A stretch of DNA of 64,000 nucleotides from Nocardia jejuensis NBRC 103114 (lineage in GTDB: Bacteria > Actinomycetota > Actinomycetes > Mycobacteriales > Mycobacteriaceae): the NCBI RefSeq assembly GCF_001613145.1, contig NZ_BDBU01000013.1, positions 62,001 to 126,000 of the forward strand, given 5' to 3'. The notes beneath the pieces are model-generated. The model had not been told where the DNA came from. It saw nothing but the letters and a program-made list of their open reading frames with translations, and made no database searches. The position numbers and the translations under genes were made by a program. The first letter of the stretch is position 1. Each line of letters starts with the position of its first letter. Positions 28,792 through 36,305 of the stretch are shown here, in pieces.

Positions 28792-29733
28792 CTAGTGCGA
28801 CGGCGTTCGGCCCAGGCGAGTCCTGGCTCCGTCCAAGACCGCCTCGATATCGCACCAGGTGTCGCGGACGATGTGCGCGACGGGCTGTAGCCCGGTGATC
28901 CGGGCGGACACCTGACCCGTGTTGGCCACACTGGCGTCGAGATCTCCCTCGAAGTAGAGATCGGTGATGCGGCCGAGCAGCTTCGTGTCGGCGGCGTGAT
29001 CGCCGACGCGCGCGGCCATACCCACGCGCAGGACGCGCATGGTCGGGTTGCCGGGTAGGTCGAGCAGGATTGTCCCGGTGTCGTCGGCCGCGACGATCGC
29101 GTCCTTGAAGTTGGTGTGCACCAAGGCTTCCTCGCTGGCGAGCATGCGGGTGCCCATCTGCACGCCCTCCGCGCCGAGGACCACGGCGGCCGCGCCGGAG
29201 CGCGCGTCGCAGATACCGCCGGCGCAGATGATCGGCAGATCCACGTGCTGGGCGATCAGGGGCAGCAGCACCATCGTGGACGCGCCGAGCGCCGACTTGA
29301 AACCGCCGCCCTCGACGCCCTCCACCACCAGGGCGTCCACGCCCGCGTCCGCCGCCTTGCGCGCACCCCGGAGAGAGCCCACCACGTGCACGACCGTCAT
29401 GCCCGCATCGTGCAGCCTCGCGGTGAACAGGGCCGGGTCGCCCGCGGAGGTGAACACATGTCGCACACCGGCTTCGACGAGAACCTCGACGATCGACGGG
29501 TCACGCTTCCAGCCCTGGATCATCAGGTTCGCCGCCACCGGCCGATCGGTGAGTTCACGCACCCGCAGCAGGTCCGCGCGTCCCTCGGGGGTCAGGGTCT
29601 CGATCATTCCGAGCCCGCCGCCCTCGGATACGGCCGCCGCCAGCTCGGCACGGGCGATATAGGTCATCGGCGCCTGCACGACGGGGAACTCGACGCCGAG
29701 CAGTTCCTGAACACGATTGGTCACCGGAGTCAT
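28792..29733 (-). CDS. NAD(P)H-dependent flavin oxidoreductase, nitronate monooxygenase-like
   Basis: This 313-residue TIM-barrel flavoprotein has FPVVQAPMTYIARAELAAAV at the start, the FMN phosphate segment PIICAGGICDARSGAAAVVL and the MGTRMLASEEALVH motif. In class I nitronate monooxygenases the loop after strand 5 carries a catalytic histidine (E-x-G-G-H). Here it reads VEGVEGGGFKSALG, with Phe instead, as I recall for some mycobacterial paralogues, so nitronate oxidation is doubtful. GGAG lies eight bases before the ATG. A different enoyl- or quinone-reductase activity is possible. Confidence 0.83.
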   Translation of the reverse strand: MTPVTNRVQELLGVEFPVVQAPMTYIARAELAAAVSEGGGLGMIETLTPEGRADLLRVRELTDRPVAANLMIQGWKRDPSIVEVLVEAGVRHVFTSAGDPALFTARLHDAGMTVVHVVGSLRGARKAADAGVDALVVEGVEGGGFKSALGASTMVLLPLIAQHVDLPIICAGGICDARSGAAAVVLGAEGVQMGTRMLASEEALVHTNFKDAIVAADDTGTILLDLPGNPTMRVLRVGMAARVGDHAADTKLLGRITDLYFEGDLDASVANTGQVSARITGLQPVAHIVRDTWCDIEAVLDGARTRLGRTPSH

Positions 29734-29788
29734 CCTGCTACTCCCCCGGCCGAGCGGCGAGTGATCGGTCCCGGCGACCGGACGGAGG

Positions 29789-30394
29789 TCAGCCGTCGTG
29801 CTGTTTGCGGTCGCGGATCGCCGGGCTGATCGCCGACCACTCCCGGGCCCACCGCACGCTGCGGTAGTGGCCGAATCCGCACAGGGCCGACCACAGCACG
29901 ATGCCGATTCCCAGCCAGGTGGTCAGCAGCGTGGTCAGCGCGGTACCGGTCGCACCGATCGCCGCGGTGCGGGGCGAACGCGGCGGGTTCGCGGGTTTTC
30001 CGTCCGTCCCCACCCACTGGGTGAGTCGATCACCGGCTTTCGCGGTGCTCGGTACCTCGACCATGGCCGTGGAGACATGCCCTTCTCGTTCCCAGCGCAC
30101 CCAGGCCCGCGGCGGTCCGGGTGGCACTGCGGCATCGATCGGCGTGTGGGCCGGATCGGCCAGGACGGTGGCGGAGACCGAGATCTTGCCGCTGTCCTCG
30201 TGCCGGATCCGCGCGAGCAGTTCCGAGTGCGAGGCACGACCCACGAGCACCGCCACGGGCACGGCCAGCACGACGAGTAGTACCGCGAGCATGCGGACCA
30301 CCATCTCGAGGCGATCCGAACGACGCATCAGAGGAGTGCGCCGCCACGGCAGGGTGCGGCGCATGCGCGTCAGCCGCGACGGATATTGCGGCAC
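29789..30394 (-). CDS. Rv1733c-like two-helix membrane protein
   Basis: This 201-residue protein has the Rv1733c plan. A basic N-terminus (TLPWRRTPLMRRSDRLE) leads into a first membrane helix (VVRMLAVLLVVLAVPVAVLV). An outside domain of about 100 residues follows, then a second helix near the C-terminus (LTTLLTTWLGIGIVLWSALC). GTG 30394 is chosen as start because GGAGGTGAT, a near-perfect Shine-Dalgarno, lies eight bases upstream; GTG 30403 overlaps that site. In M. tuberculosis Rv1733c is in the dormancy (DosR) regulon. No DosR site was identified here. Confidence 0.8.
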   Translation of the reverse strand: MPQYPSRLTRMRRTLPWRRTPLMRRSDRLEMVVRMLAVLLVVLAVPVAVLVGRASHSELLARIRHEDSGKISVSATVLADPAHTPIDAAVPPGPPRAWVRWEREGHVSTAMVEVPSTAKAGDRLTQWVGTDGKPANPPRSPRTAAIGATGTALTTLLTTWLGIGIVLWSALCGFGHYRSVRWAREWSAISPAIRDRKQHDG

Positions 30395-30403
30395 CCCGAT
30401 CAC

Positions 30404-30736
30404 CTCCGAACCCAGTGCGGGACTGGTGAAGTCACCCCTGTGCGGCCCGAATCCGATCGGTCGCGAATTCGGTCCTCACCCTGCGACTACCCGGCCGAAT
30501 TCGACCCAAACGCGCGGGGGCGCTACTGACGGCGAACGCTGCGGGACCGCTCTCACACCCGCACGCGCGTCTCCGGTGCCGGGACGGGTGTCGGGGTTCA
30601 CGCCGCCGGTTTCCATGGGCGCCGTCGAGCACGAGCGATTTCCGGGCCGCGCGACCGTCCGCCCGGTCGCACTGCCGGACAATCCGCGTCCCATTTGTGC
30701 TGTATACCAACGTTTCCCACGGGCCCCCCACAGGTC
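30404..30736. other. Intergenic region between divergent genes
   Basis: Beyond the promoter described separately, these 333 bases contain no credible frame and no repeat that I can see. Confidence 0.5.
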
Positions 30737-30765
30737 TTGACATTTAGCAACCGATCGGTTGCTAT
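30737..30765 (+). promoter_or_regulatory. Promoter with 18-bp palindromic operator in its spacer
   Basis: TTGACA at 30737-30742 and TGCTAT at 30760-30765 are spaced by 17 bases. The perfect palindrome AGCAACCGATCGGTTGCT fills 30746-30763 between them. The expected transcription start is at or next to GTG 30771, so the message would be leaderless. A repressor on this palindrome would block polymerase directly. The TetR encoded at the end of this operon is the obvious candidate. Confidence 0.7.
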
Positions 30766-30770
30766 GAGTT

Positions 30771-32516
30771 GTGAGCTACGACACGATCATCAAGTCAGGC
30801 CGCTGGTTCGATGGCAGCGGCGCGCCCTCGGAAATCCGTCACCTCGGCCTGCGCGACGGCCGGGTCGCCACGGTGTCCGCGGTCCCGCTCGACGAGTCCG
30901 GTGTGCCGACCGTCGTCGATGCCGAGGGCAAATGGGTGCTGCCGGGGATGATCGACATCCACACCCACTACGACATCGAAGTCCTGCGCGGTCCGGGGCT
31001 CGACGAATCCGTGCGACACGGCGTCACGACGGTGCTGCTCGGCTCGTGCTCGCTGTCCACCGTGCATGTCGACGCGACACAGGCCGGCGATCTCTTCGGT
31101 CGCGTGGAGGCGATTCCGCGCAACCATGTCATCGACGCTCTCACCGAAGCCAAGACCTGGACCTCGGCACAGGACTATGTCGCAGCCCTCGAGGCACTGC
31201 CGCTCGGACCGAATCTGGCCGCGCTGCTGGGCCATTCCGACATCCGCACCGCGATCATGGGACTCGACCGCGCCACCCGCAAGGACGTGCGCAGCACCGC
31301 CGCCGAACTCGCCGCCATGCGGGCGCGGCTCATCGAGGCGCTGGACGCCGGTTTCGTCGGGATGTCCGCGCAGCAGCTGATGTTCGACAAGCTCGACGGT
31401 GACACCTGCCGCTCGCGCACCCTGCCCTCGACCTACGCCAAGGCGCGAGAACGCCGCAGCCTCAACGCGATCCTGCGCGAACGCCGCCGAGTGCTGCAGG
31501 CCGGGCCGGACATCACCTCCCCCCGCAGTATCGCCGCGATGACCCTCAGCACGCTGGGCCTGTTCCGCAAGCCGCTCAAGACGACCCTGCTCTCGGCCGC
31601 CGACATCAAGGCCAGCCCGTTCCTGGTCTACATCCTGGGCCCGATCGCCCGGCTGATGAACCGGCTCGGCGGCGATTTCCGCTGGCAACATCTGCCGGTG
31701 CCGTTCGAGGTGTACGCGGACGGCATCGATCTGGTGATCTTCGAGGAGTTCGGATCCGGCGCGGCGGCGCTGCATCTGGCCGATGAGATCGAACGCAACG
31801 CACTGCTGCAGGACGAGGCCTACCGCAGACGATTCCGCAAGGACTACGACGCGAAATTCGGTCTGCGCGTGTGGCATCGGGACTTCTTCGATGCCGAAAT
31901 CGTCGCCTGCCCCGACAGCGAGGTCATCGGCAAGACCTTCGGACAGGTCGGCGCCGAACGCGGCGGGCTGCACCCGGTCGACGCGTTCCTGGACCTGGTC
32001 GTCGCGCACGGCACGAAGCTGCGCTGGCGCACCACCATCTCCAATCACCGGCCCGAGTACCTGGAGAAGCTGGGCGCGGATCCCGGTGTGCAACTGGGCT
32101 TTTCCGATGCGGGCGCGCATCTGCGGAATATGGCGTTCTACAACTTCGGCCTGCGTTTCCTGCGCCGGGTGCACCGGGCCGAGCAGCAGGGCCGCCCGTT
32201 CCTGTCGCTCGAGCACGCCGTGCACCGGCTCACCGGCGAACTCGCCGACTGGTACCGGCTCGACGCGGGACATCTGCGCGAAGGCGACCGCGCCGACATC
32301 CTGGTGCTCGATCCCCGGCATCTGGACGAGAGCCTGGATGCCTACGCGGAAAGTCCTGTCCCCCAGTACGGTAACCTCCCCCGCATGGTCAATCGCAACG
32401 AGGACGCGGTGACGGCGGTCTTCATCGGCGGCGAGCGGGTCGTCGATCGCGGAGTGCCCACCGACATCCTCGGAGTCCAGCGCACAGGGCGATTCCTGCG
32501 CGCGGACCGGCGATGA
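30771..32516 (+). CDS. Amidohydrolase family protein (N-acyl-D-amino-acid deacylase-like)
   Basis: This 581-residue protein belongs to the metal-dependent amidohydrolase superfamily. The first beta-strand holds the H-x-H metal motif (LPGMIDIHTHYDIEVL). Later comes SDAGAHLRNMAF, with the aspartate typical of D-aminoacylases. The C-terminal sandwich strand is LREGDRADILVLDP. Relatives are often annotated as N-acyl-D-amino-acid deacylases, but the true substrate in actinobacteria is usually unknown. The start GTG 30771 lies at the predicted transcription start. The 3' end overlaps the TetR gene by four bases (ATGA). Confidence 0.85.
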   Translation: MSYDTIIKSGRWFDGSGAPSEIRHLGLRDGRVATVSAVPLDESGVPTVVDAEGKWVLPGMIDIHTHYDIEVLRGPGLDESVRHGVTTVLLGSCSLSTVHVDATQAGDLFGRVEAIPRNHVIDALTEAKTWTSAQDYVAALEALPLGPNLAALLGHSDIRTAIMGLDRATRKDVRSTAAELAAMRARLIEALDAGFVGMSAQQLMFDKLDGDTCRSRTLPSTYAKARERRSLNAILRERRRVLQAGPDITSPRSIAAMTLSTLGLFRKPLKTTLLSAADIKASPFLVYILGPIARLMNRLGGDFRWQHLPVPFEVYADGIDLVIFEEFGSGAAALHLADEIERNALLQDEAYRRRFRKDYDAKFGLRVWHRDFFDAEIVACPDSEVIGKTFGQVGAERGGLHPVDAFLDLVVAHGTKLRWRTTISNHRPEYLEKLGADPGVQLGFSDAGAHLRNMAFYNFGLRFLRRVHRAEQQGRPFLSLEHAVHRLTGELADWYRLDAGHLREGDRADILVLDPRHLDESLDAYAESPVPQYGNLPRMVNRNEDAVTAVFIGGERVVDRGVPTDILGVQRTGRFLRADRR

Positions 32517-33112
32517 CGGTTCCGGCCCGCCGCACCCAGGCCGGGCGCCGTGCCGCGACCATCGGCAAGCTCATCGAGGCGACCATCGCGACGATCGCCG
32601 AAATCGGTTACCACCGCGCCTCACTCGGCGAGATCAGCAAGCGATCCGGAGTCTCCAAGGGCGGCATCCTGCGGCATTTCGACTCCCGCATCGACCTGGT
32701 GGTCGCGGCGGCCGAGGAGGTGGGCCGCCGGCACATCGCGGCCTTCGACACCCTGCTCGAACACGACACCGCATTGCCGATCATCGATCTGCTGCGCCTG
32801 ACCCGCGCGCAGATCCGCCACGACACCAACACGGTCTGGTTCGAACTGCTGGTCGCCGCCCGCACCGAGCCCGAACTGCGAAGCCGACTCGCGCCGGTCG
32901 CCGAGGCCCTGATCAAACAGGTCGAGGAGGTCGCCGCCGCCACCCTGCGCGGCGACCTGCCCGCCGACCGCACCCGGCTGCTCGCCACCTCGATCATCCA
33001 CATGCTCGACGGCGAGGCCATCTTCCGCCACACCTTTCCCCGCCCCGACCTGGAAGAGGCCCGCCTGCACTACTTCGCCGCCCTCGCCGATCCCGGCAGC
33101 GAAGCCCCCTGA
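32513..33112 (+). CDS. TetR family regulator of the amidohydrolase operon
   Basis: This 199-residue TetR protein has helix-turn-helix ASLGEISKRSGVSKGGILRH and a helical C-terminal domain. It begins inside the last codons of the amidohydrolase gene and so is co-translated. Autoregulation through the palindrome at 30746-30763 is the simplest model. The recognition helix G-V-S-K-G-G-I-L-R-H is of the BetI/YcdC-like type. Confidence 0.88.
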   Translation: MTVPARRTQAGRRAATIGKLIEATIATIAEIGYHRASLGEISKRSGVSKGGILRHFDSRIDLVVAAAEEVGRRHIAAFDTLLEHDTALPIIDLLRLTRAQIRHDTNTVWFELLVAARTEPELRSRLAPVAEALIKQVEEVAAATLRGDLPADRTRLLATSIIHMLDGEAIFRHTFPRPDLEEARLHYFAALADPGSEAP

Positions 33113-33173
33113 ACTTCACACCACCACCCCGTGGTCGGCTCAGCGGTGCGCGCGCCCCGCGCTCGAACGCCGA

Positions 33174-33209
33174 AGGTGCTGTGCGGCAAGGGATTGCCGC
33201 ACAGCACCT
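33174..33209. terminator. Bidirectional hairpin terminator
   Basis: A perfect 16-bp stem (33174-33189 with 33194-33209) and GGGA tetraloop stand between the convergent TetR and EspR-like genes. Confidence 0.8.
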
Positions 33210-33220
33210 CGGAGGTCGGG

Positions 33221-33640
33221 TCAGATTCGGGCGGTCATGGTGGTCTCGGGCAGATCCTCCGCCCGCCGCAAGGCCTCCACGATCGTGTCGAGATACAGCA
33301 GGGTGCTGATCGGCATGCCGTGTGCCAGTTGGCCCAGACGGCGCAGGGCGCGGTTGTGGAATGCGGCGGTGAGTTCGGTGTCACGCAAATCCGTCAGTAC
33401 GGGTCGAGCCGCGAAATACTCGGGGTCGACCCCGAACGTGACCGCCAGCGCGGCGGCCATGGGTCCGGGAATCTCGATTTCCTCGCCTTGGCGCACAGCG
33501 GTGATATCGAGCCCCGAGACCGGACATCCCGTGTCCGTGAGCTGTTCGGCCAATTCCTCGTCCGCCAGCGGGCGTCCATGCCGGCGTTCCCACATGTCGA
33601 TCGCCAGATTCAACCGGACGCAGAGATCGATGCCGTTCAT
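33221..33640 (-). CDS. EspR-like helix-turn-helix protein
   Basis: This 139-residue protein resembles M. tuberculosis EspR over its length, as I recall that sequence. Shared features are the start R-L-N-x-x-x-D, the helix-turn-helix with GEEIEIPGPMAAALAVTFGV and a YF after it. The C-terminal helix HNRALRRLGQLAHGMPISTL is followed by LDTIVEALRRAEDL, matching the EspR dimerisation region. EspR is a nucleoid-associated regulator. The canonical PYLSQLR recognition helix is changed to GLDITAVRQ, so its DNA target may differ. AAGGAG lies six bases before the ATG. Confidence 0.7.
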   Translation of the reverse strand: MNGIDLCVRLNLAIDMWERRHGRPLADEELAEQLTDTGCPVSGLDITAVRQGEEIEIPGPMAAALAVTFGVDPEYFAARPVLTDLRDTELTAAFHNRALRRLGQLAHGMPISTLLYLDTIVEALRRAEDLPETTMTARI

Positions 33641-33964
33641 GTGGTCTCCTTTTTCCTGCGATCACTACCCATCGGAAAAGCAAGTACTTCGATGTGGCTA
33701 CTGATTGGCTAGGCGAATTCCGTAGGCAGAACCTCCTCGTCGATCATTCGGCGGGGTAGCGCTTGAACCTACAATGAACACTGCAAACTATAGGCACACC
33801 GTTGTGCGCCAGACCCCGCACAGACATGACGAATCGTGCCAAAAGAATCCGCAGCAAACACCCTGCGCCATTGTGTGGCAACACAATTGGTCATTTGGCC
33901 GCTATCGAGATCGTCGAACCGCCACGGAGATAGGACAGTTCGCGGCCCCGGGTTCGGTCGGCGC
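33641..33964. promoter_or_regulatory. AT-rich upstream region of the EspR-like gene
   Basis: These 324 bases are clearly poorer in GC than the surroundings and have no credible gene. An inverted repeat ATTGTGT-GGCA-ACACAAT lies at 33870-33887. It may be an operator or part of a terminator for the TetR gene that ends at 33965. Confidence 0.5.
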
Positions 33965-34651
33965 TCAGGCCCGCGCGGCGCGCACGCTCGGGGGTTCGAG
34001 CATCGGGACCAGGAATTCGCGAGCGAGCGTTGCCAATTGCTCGTCGTCGTCCAGATCGACGATCTGGCTCGGAATGGCCAGGAAGGATGCGCAGATTCGA
34101 ACCATCAACTCCGCGATCAACTCGATGCGCAGTTCCTGGGCGATGGTGCCCGCACGCTGCTCCTGACGCAGCTGCATGACCACGAACTCGCGGACCATGG
34201 CCACCGCCCGCCCGCCGTCACCGATGAGCGAGCTGACGAATTGATTGGGCTCGGCGGTGATCAGCGTGCCGATCAGCGGATTGCCGCGCAGGGCGCGCAA
34301 CGAGCTCACGAAACCGAGCACGACCCGGTCCCCGGGCGTCGCCGCGGTGGTGATGTCGACGAGGAATCTGTCGAAGTACCTGCGGAATTCGCGCAGGATG
34401 ACCTGCTCCACCAACTCGTCCTTGGTGGCGAATCGCCGGTACACGGTGATCCGCGAGACGCCCGCCTGCCGGGCGACGTCCTCCATGGTCGAGCGCTGCA
34501 CACCCCACTTCTGGAATTGCTCGTCGGCCGCGTCGAGAATGCGGGTGCGCGTTCGATCGGTGTCGCCGGCATTCTCGACGGCGGCGAGGTAGGCGCGCTC
34601 GAGCAGAGATTTTCCGGTCGGTGCCGGGTTCACGGGCTGCTCAGATTCCAC
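33965..34651 (-). CDS. TetR regulator next to lcp (LcpR-like)
   Basis: This 228-residue TetR protein has helix-turn-helix RSTMEDVARQAGVSRITVYR and the following RFATKDELVEQVI. It is encoded just downstream of lcp on the same strand. In Gordonia a TetR protein, LcpR, represses rubber oxygenase genes, which makes this the obvious regulator by position. GTG 34651 is taken as start; GTG 34633 is possible, and neither has a clear ribosome site. A GATAC box 9 bases upstream is shared with the lcp promoter, suggesting autoregulation. Confidence 0.82.
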   Translation of the reverse strand: MESEQPVNPAPTGKSLLERAYLAAVENAGDTDRTRTRILDAADEQFQKWGVQRSTMEDVARQAGVSRITVYRRFATKDELVEQVILREFRRYFDRFLVDITTAATPGDRVVLGFVSSLRALRGNPLIGTLITAEPNQFVSSLIGDGGRAVAMVREFVVMQLRQEQRAGTIAQELRIELIAELMVRICASFLAIPSQIVDLDDDEQLATLAREFLVPMLEPPSVRAARA

Positions 34652-34701
34652 ATGTCGATGATACGTTTCCGCGTTTGCTGTTTCTTCGCATGCCCGCCGG
34701 A

Positions 34702-34756
34702 CCGGTCGGGGCCGGTGGCGCAACCGCGTGCGGATTGCGACACCGGCCCCGACCGG
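34702..34756 (-). terminator. Very stable hairpin between lcp and its TetR gene
   Basis: A perfect 16-bp stem (34702-34717 with 34741-34756) encloses a second stem-loop in which CGCAA pairs with TTGCG and CCGC with GCGG. Placed 31 bases after the lcp stop, it should end lcp transcription and separate it from the downstream regulator. No T-tract. Confidence 0.75.
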
Positions 34757-34786
34757 CGATCACGCCGAATCACCTGTCCGGATGCC

Positions 34787-36010
34787 TCAGCGGTTGGTCA
34801 TCGGAATCTCGATGCTCACCGGCAGGCGAAGCTCGGCCAGGTACCACATGGCGAATTGGCGCAGGAACTCGTCGAACATCCAGTAGGGAGCGTCGATCAC
34901 GGGAGCGACCTGCAACACGCCCTCACGGACCGCGACGAACGGCCCCCACGCCACCTCGAGCAGCGGACTCCAGACCGGCTCGCGTGGGATATTGAGCCAG
35001 TTACCGATGTTCTCGCCCATGATGAATCGCGTGAAGGCGCCCAGGATCGGGCGGCTCAACAGCGAAAGATCGAGATTGGCACCGAGATTGAGCAGCTGGT
35101 TGGCCAGATCGTTTCCCTCCGCGGTCGGAGCCAGGATCGGATCCAGCTGCTGTCTGGCCTGCGCGTCGGCCTGATCCCAGGTCGCGGGGATGTACTCGTC
35201 GCGCACGCCGAGCAGGTGCCCGGCCAGCTGCCAACTGTGCAGGTACCCTTCGGATTCCGCGACCGGGATCGGCACCTTCCAGGCGTTGAGCGTCCGCATG
35301 ATGGTGGTGGCCAGACTGTGCCAGGTGACCATCACGTCGTCCTGACTGATCGGCGTGACATCACTCGGCCAGTGCGGTGACTGGGGCAGCAGATGCCGCA
35401 CCGCCGCGTGGATGATCCGGGTCTTGACACAGGTCACGATCATCTCGCCGCCGTCGCCGTAGGCGTTCACGGTCCCGATGTCGTAACCGAACTTCGCGGT
35501 CTTGGCGATGCGATCCTTGAGATGCGACCCGCCGCGGGAGTAGTACACCGCGCGCGCCTCGTGAGGAATGACCGTGGACATCATTCCGCTGGCGAAGGCG
35601 TACAGCACACCCAGATAGAGCCCGCGCTTCTTGTTGAACTCGAACGAACTCGCGAGCTTGCCCTGATCGGCCCACGACGGCAGCTGCCGCGCGTATTCGA
35701 TGAAGTCCGCCAACCCTTTCGGCAGCCCAGCGGGCAGGGGCTGGTTGTTGTGCGTCCACGTCGCCAGCAATCTGTTGACGCCGGGCACGTCGTAGTTGTC
35801 CATCACATCGGCCAGCACCGGATCCGCCTCCGGATCGAACAGCGTGAGCGGATCGGCTCCACCGCCACTGCCGACCACCGAGTTCTCCGGCGACCATGTC
35901 CAGGGTTCCGCGCGGGCGGTCCGAGCGCCGAGCGCCAGTACCCCCATCGCCCCGAGAAACCCGCCACCTGCCCTGATTGCGTCACGTCTGCTGAGCCGGT
36001 TGGCATCCAT
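34787..36010 (-). CDS. lcp: Latex clearing protein Lcp (rubber oxygenase)
   Basis: This 407-residue exported heme oxygenase cleaves the double bonds of cis-1,4-polyisoprene to oligo-isoprenoids with aldehyde and ketone ends. A Tat signal (LSRRDAIRAGGGFLGAMGVL, cleavage near TARAEP) opens the protein. The DUF2236 core is complete: NKKRGLYLGVLYAFASGMMS, then Glu151 in IPHEARAVYY. Arg167, Lys170 and Thr171 lie in DRIAKTAKFGYD, and the heme ligand His201 in TRIIHAAVRHLL. These sit at a constant +3 offset from the catalytic residues of Streptomyces K30 Lcp (E148, R164, K167, T168, H198). GAGGG precedes ATG 36010. A TetR gene follows. Confidence 0.93.
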   Translation of the reverse strand: MDANRLSRRDAIRAGGGFLGAMGVLALGARTARAEPWTWSPENSVVGSGGGADPLTLFDPEADPVLADVMDNYDVPGVNRLLATWTHNNQPLPAGLPKGLADFIEYARQLPSWADQGKLASSFEFNKKRGLYLGVLYAFASGMMSTVIPHEARAVYYSRGGSHLKDRIAKTAKFGYDIGTVNAYGDGGEMIVTCVKTRIIHAAVRHLLPQSPHWPSDVTPISQDDVMVTWHSLATTIMRTLNAWKVPIPVAESEGYLHSWQLAGHLLGVRDEYIPATWDQADAQARQQLDPILAPTAEGNDLANQLLNLGANLDLSLLSRPILGAFTRFIMGENIGNWLNIPREPVWSPLLEVAWGPFVAVREGVLQVAPVIDAPYWMFDEFLRQFAMWYLAELRLPVSIEIPMTNR

Positions 36011-36036
36011 GCTACGGTCCCTCTTCGTTGAGTTTG

Positions 36037-36069
36037 ATACAAAGACACGGTATCTGTATCCGCGTATCT
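36037..36069 (-). promoter_or_regulatory. GATAC box cluster upstream of lcp
   Basis: On the plus strand one GATAC (36037-36041) and three GTATC (36051, 36057, 36065) fall within 33 bases, 27-59 bases upstream of the lcp start. The first two form an inverted repeat with a 9-base spacer. A further GATAC lies at 34660-34664, just before the TetR start. They are candidate operators for that TetR. Confidence 0.5.
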
Positions 36070-36139
36070 TCATGACAGCACACCGTGACAGCCATCACAA
36101 CCGGATGGCGAAGATTCCCCTCCAGCGAAAGGCCCGAAG

Positions 36140-36220
36140 ATGAACCCCTGGATCGTCATTCAGAACCTGCTCAACCAACTCGATCTCGGCTCCGCCGGCA
36201 GCAGCGGCCCCACTCGCTGA
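36140..36220 (+). CDS. Putative 26-residue peptide divergent from lcp
   Basis: ATG 36140, with AAAGG upstream, opens 26 codons: MNPWIVIQNLLNQLDLGSAG and a short SSGPTR end. The helix is amphipathic. It sits between lcp and the first DUF2236 paralogue, reading toward the latter, so it could be the first product of that transcript. No family recognised; low certainty. Confidence 0.4.
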   Translation: MNPWIVIQNLLNQLDLGSAGSSGPTR

Positions 36221-36305
36221 CCTCCGCCACCCGGAGCGGTTGTCCGATCACCGTCCTGATGAGATAATGAAACAACAAACGTCTCATTGACTCGTTAGGA
36301 CCGTG

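Noticed and set aside
36140..36220. Treating the short frame as the N-terminus of the DUF2236 gene at 36306
   Set aside because: It ends in TGA at 36218 and is in a different frame from the downstream gene.
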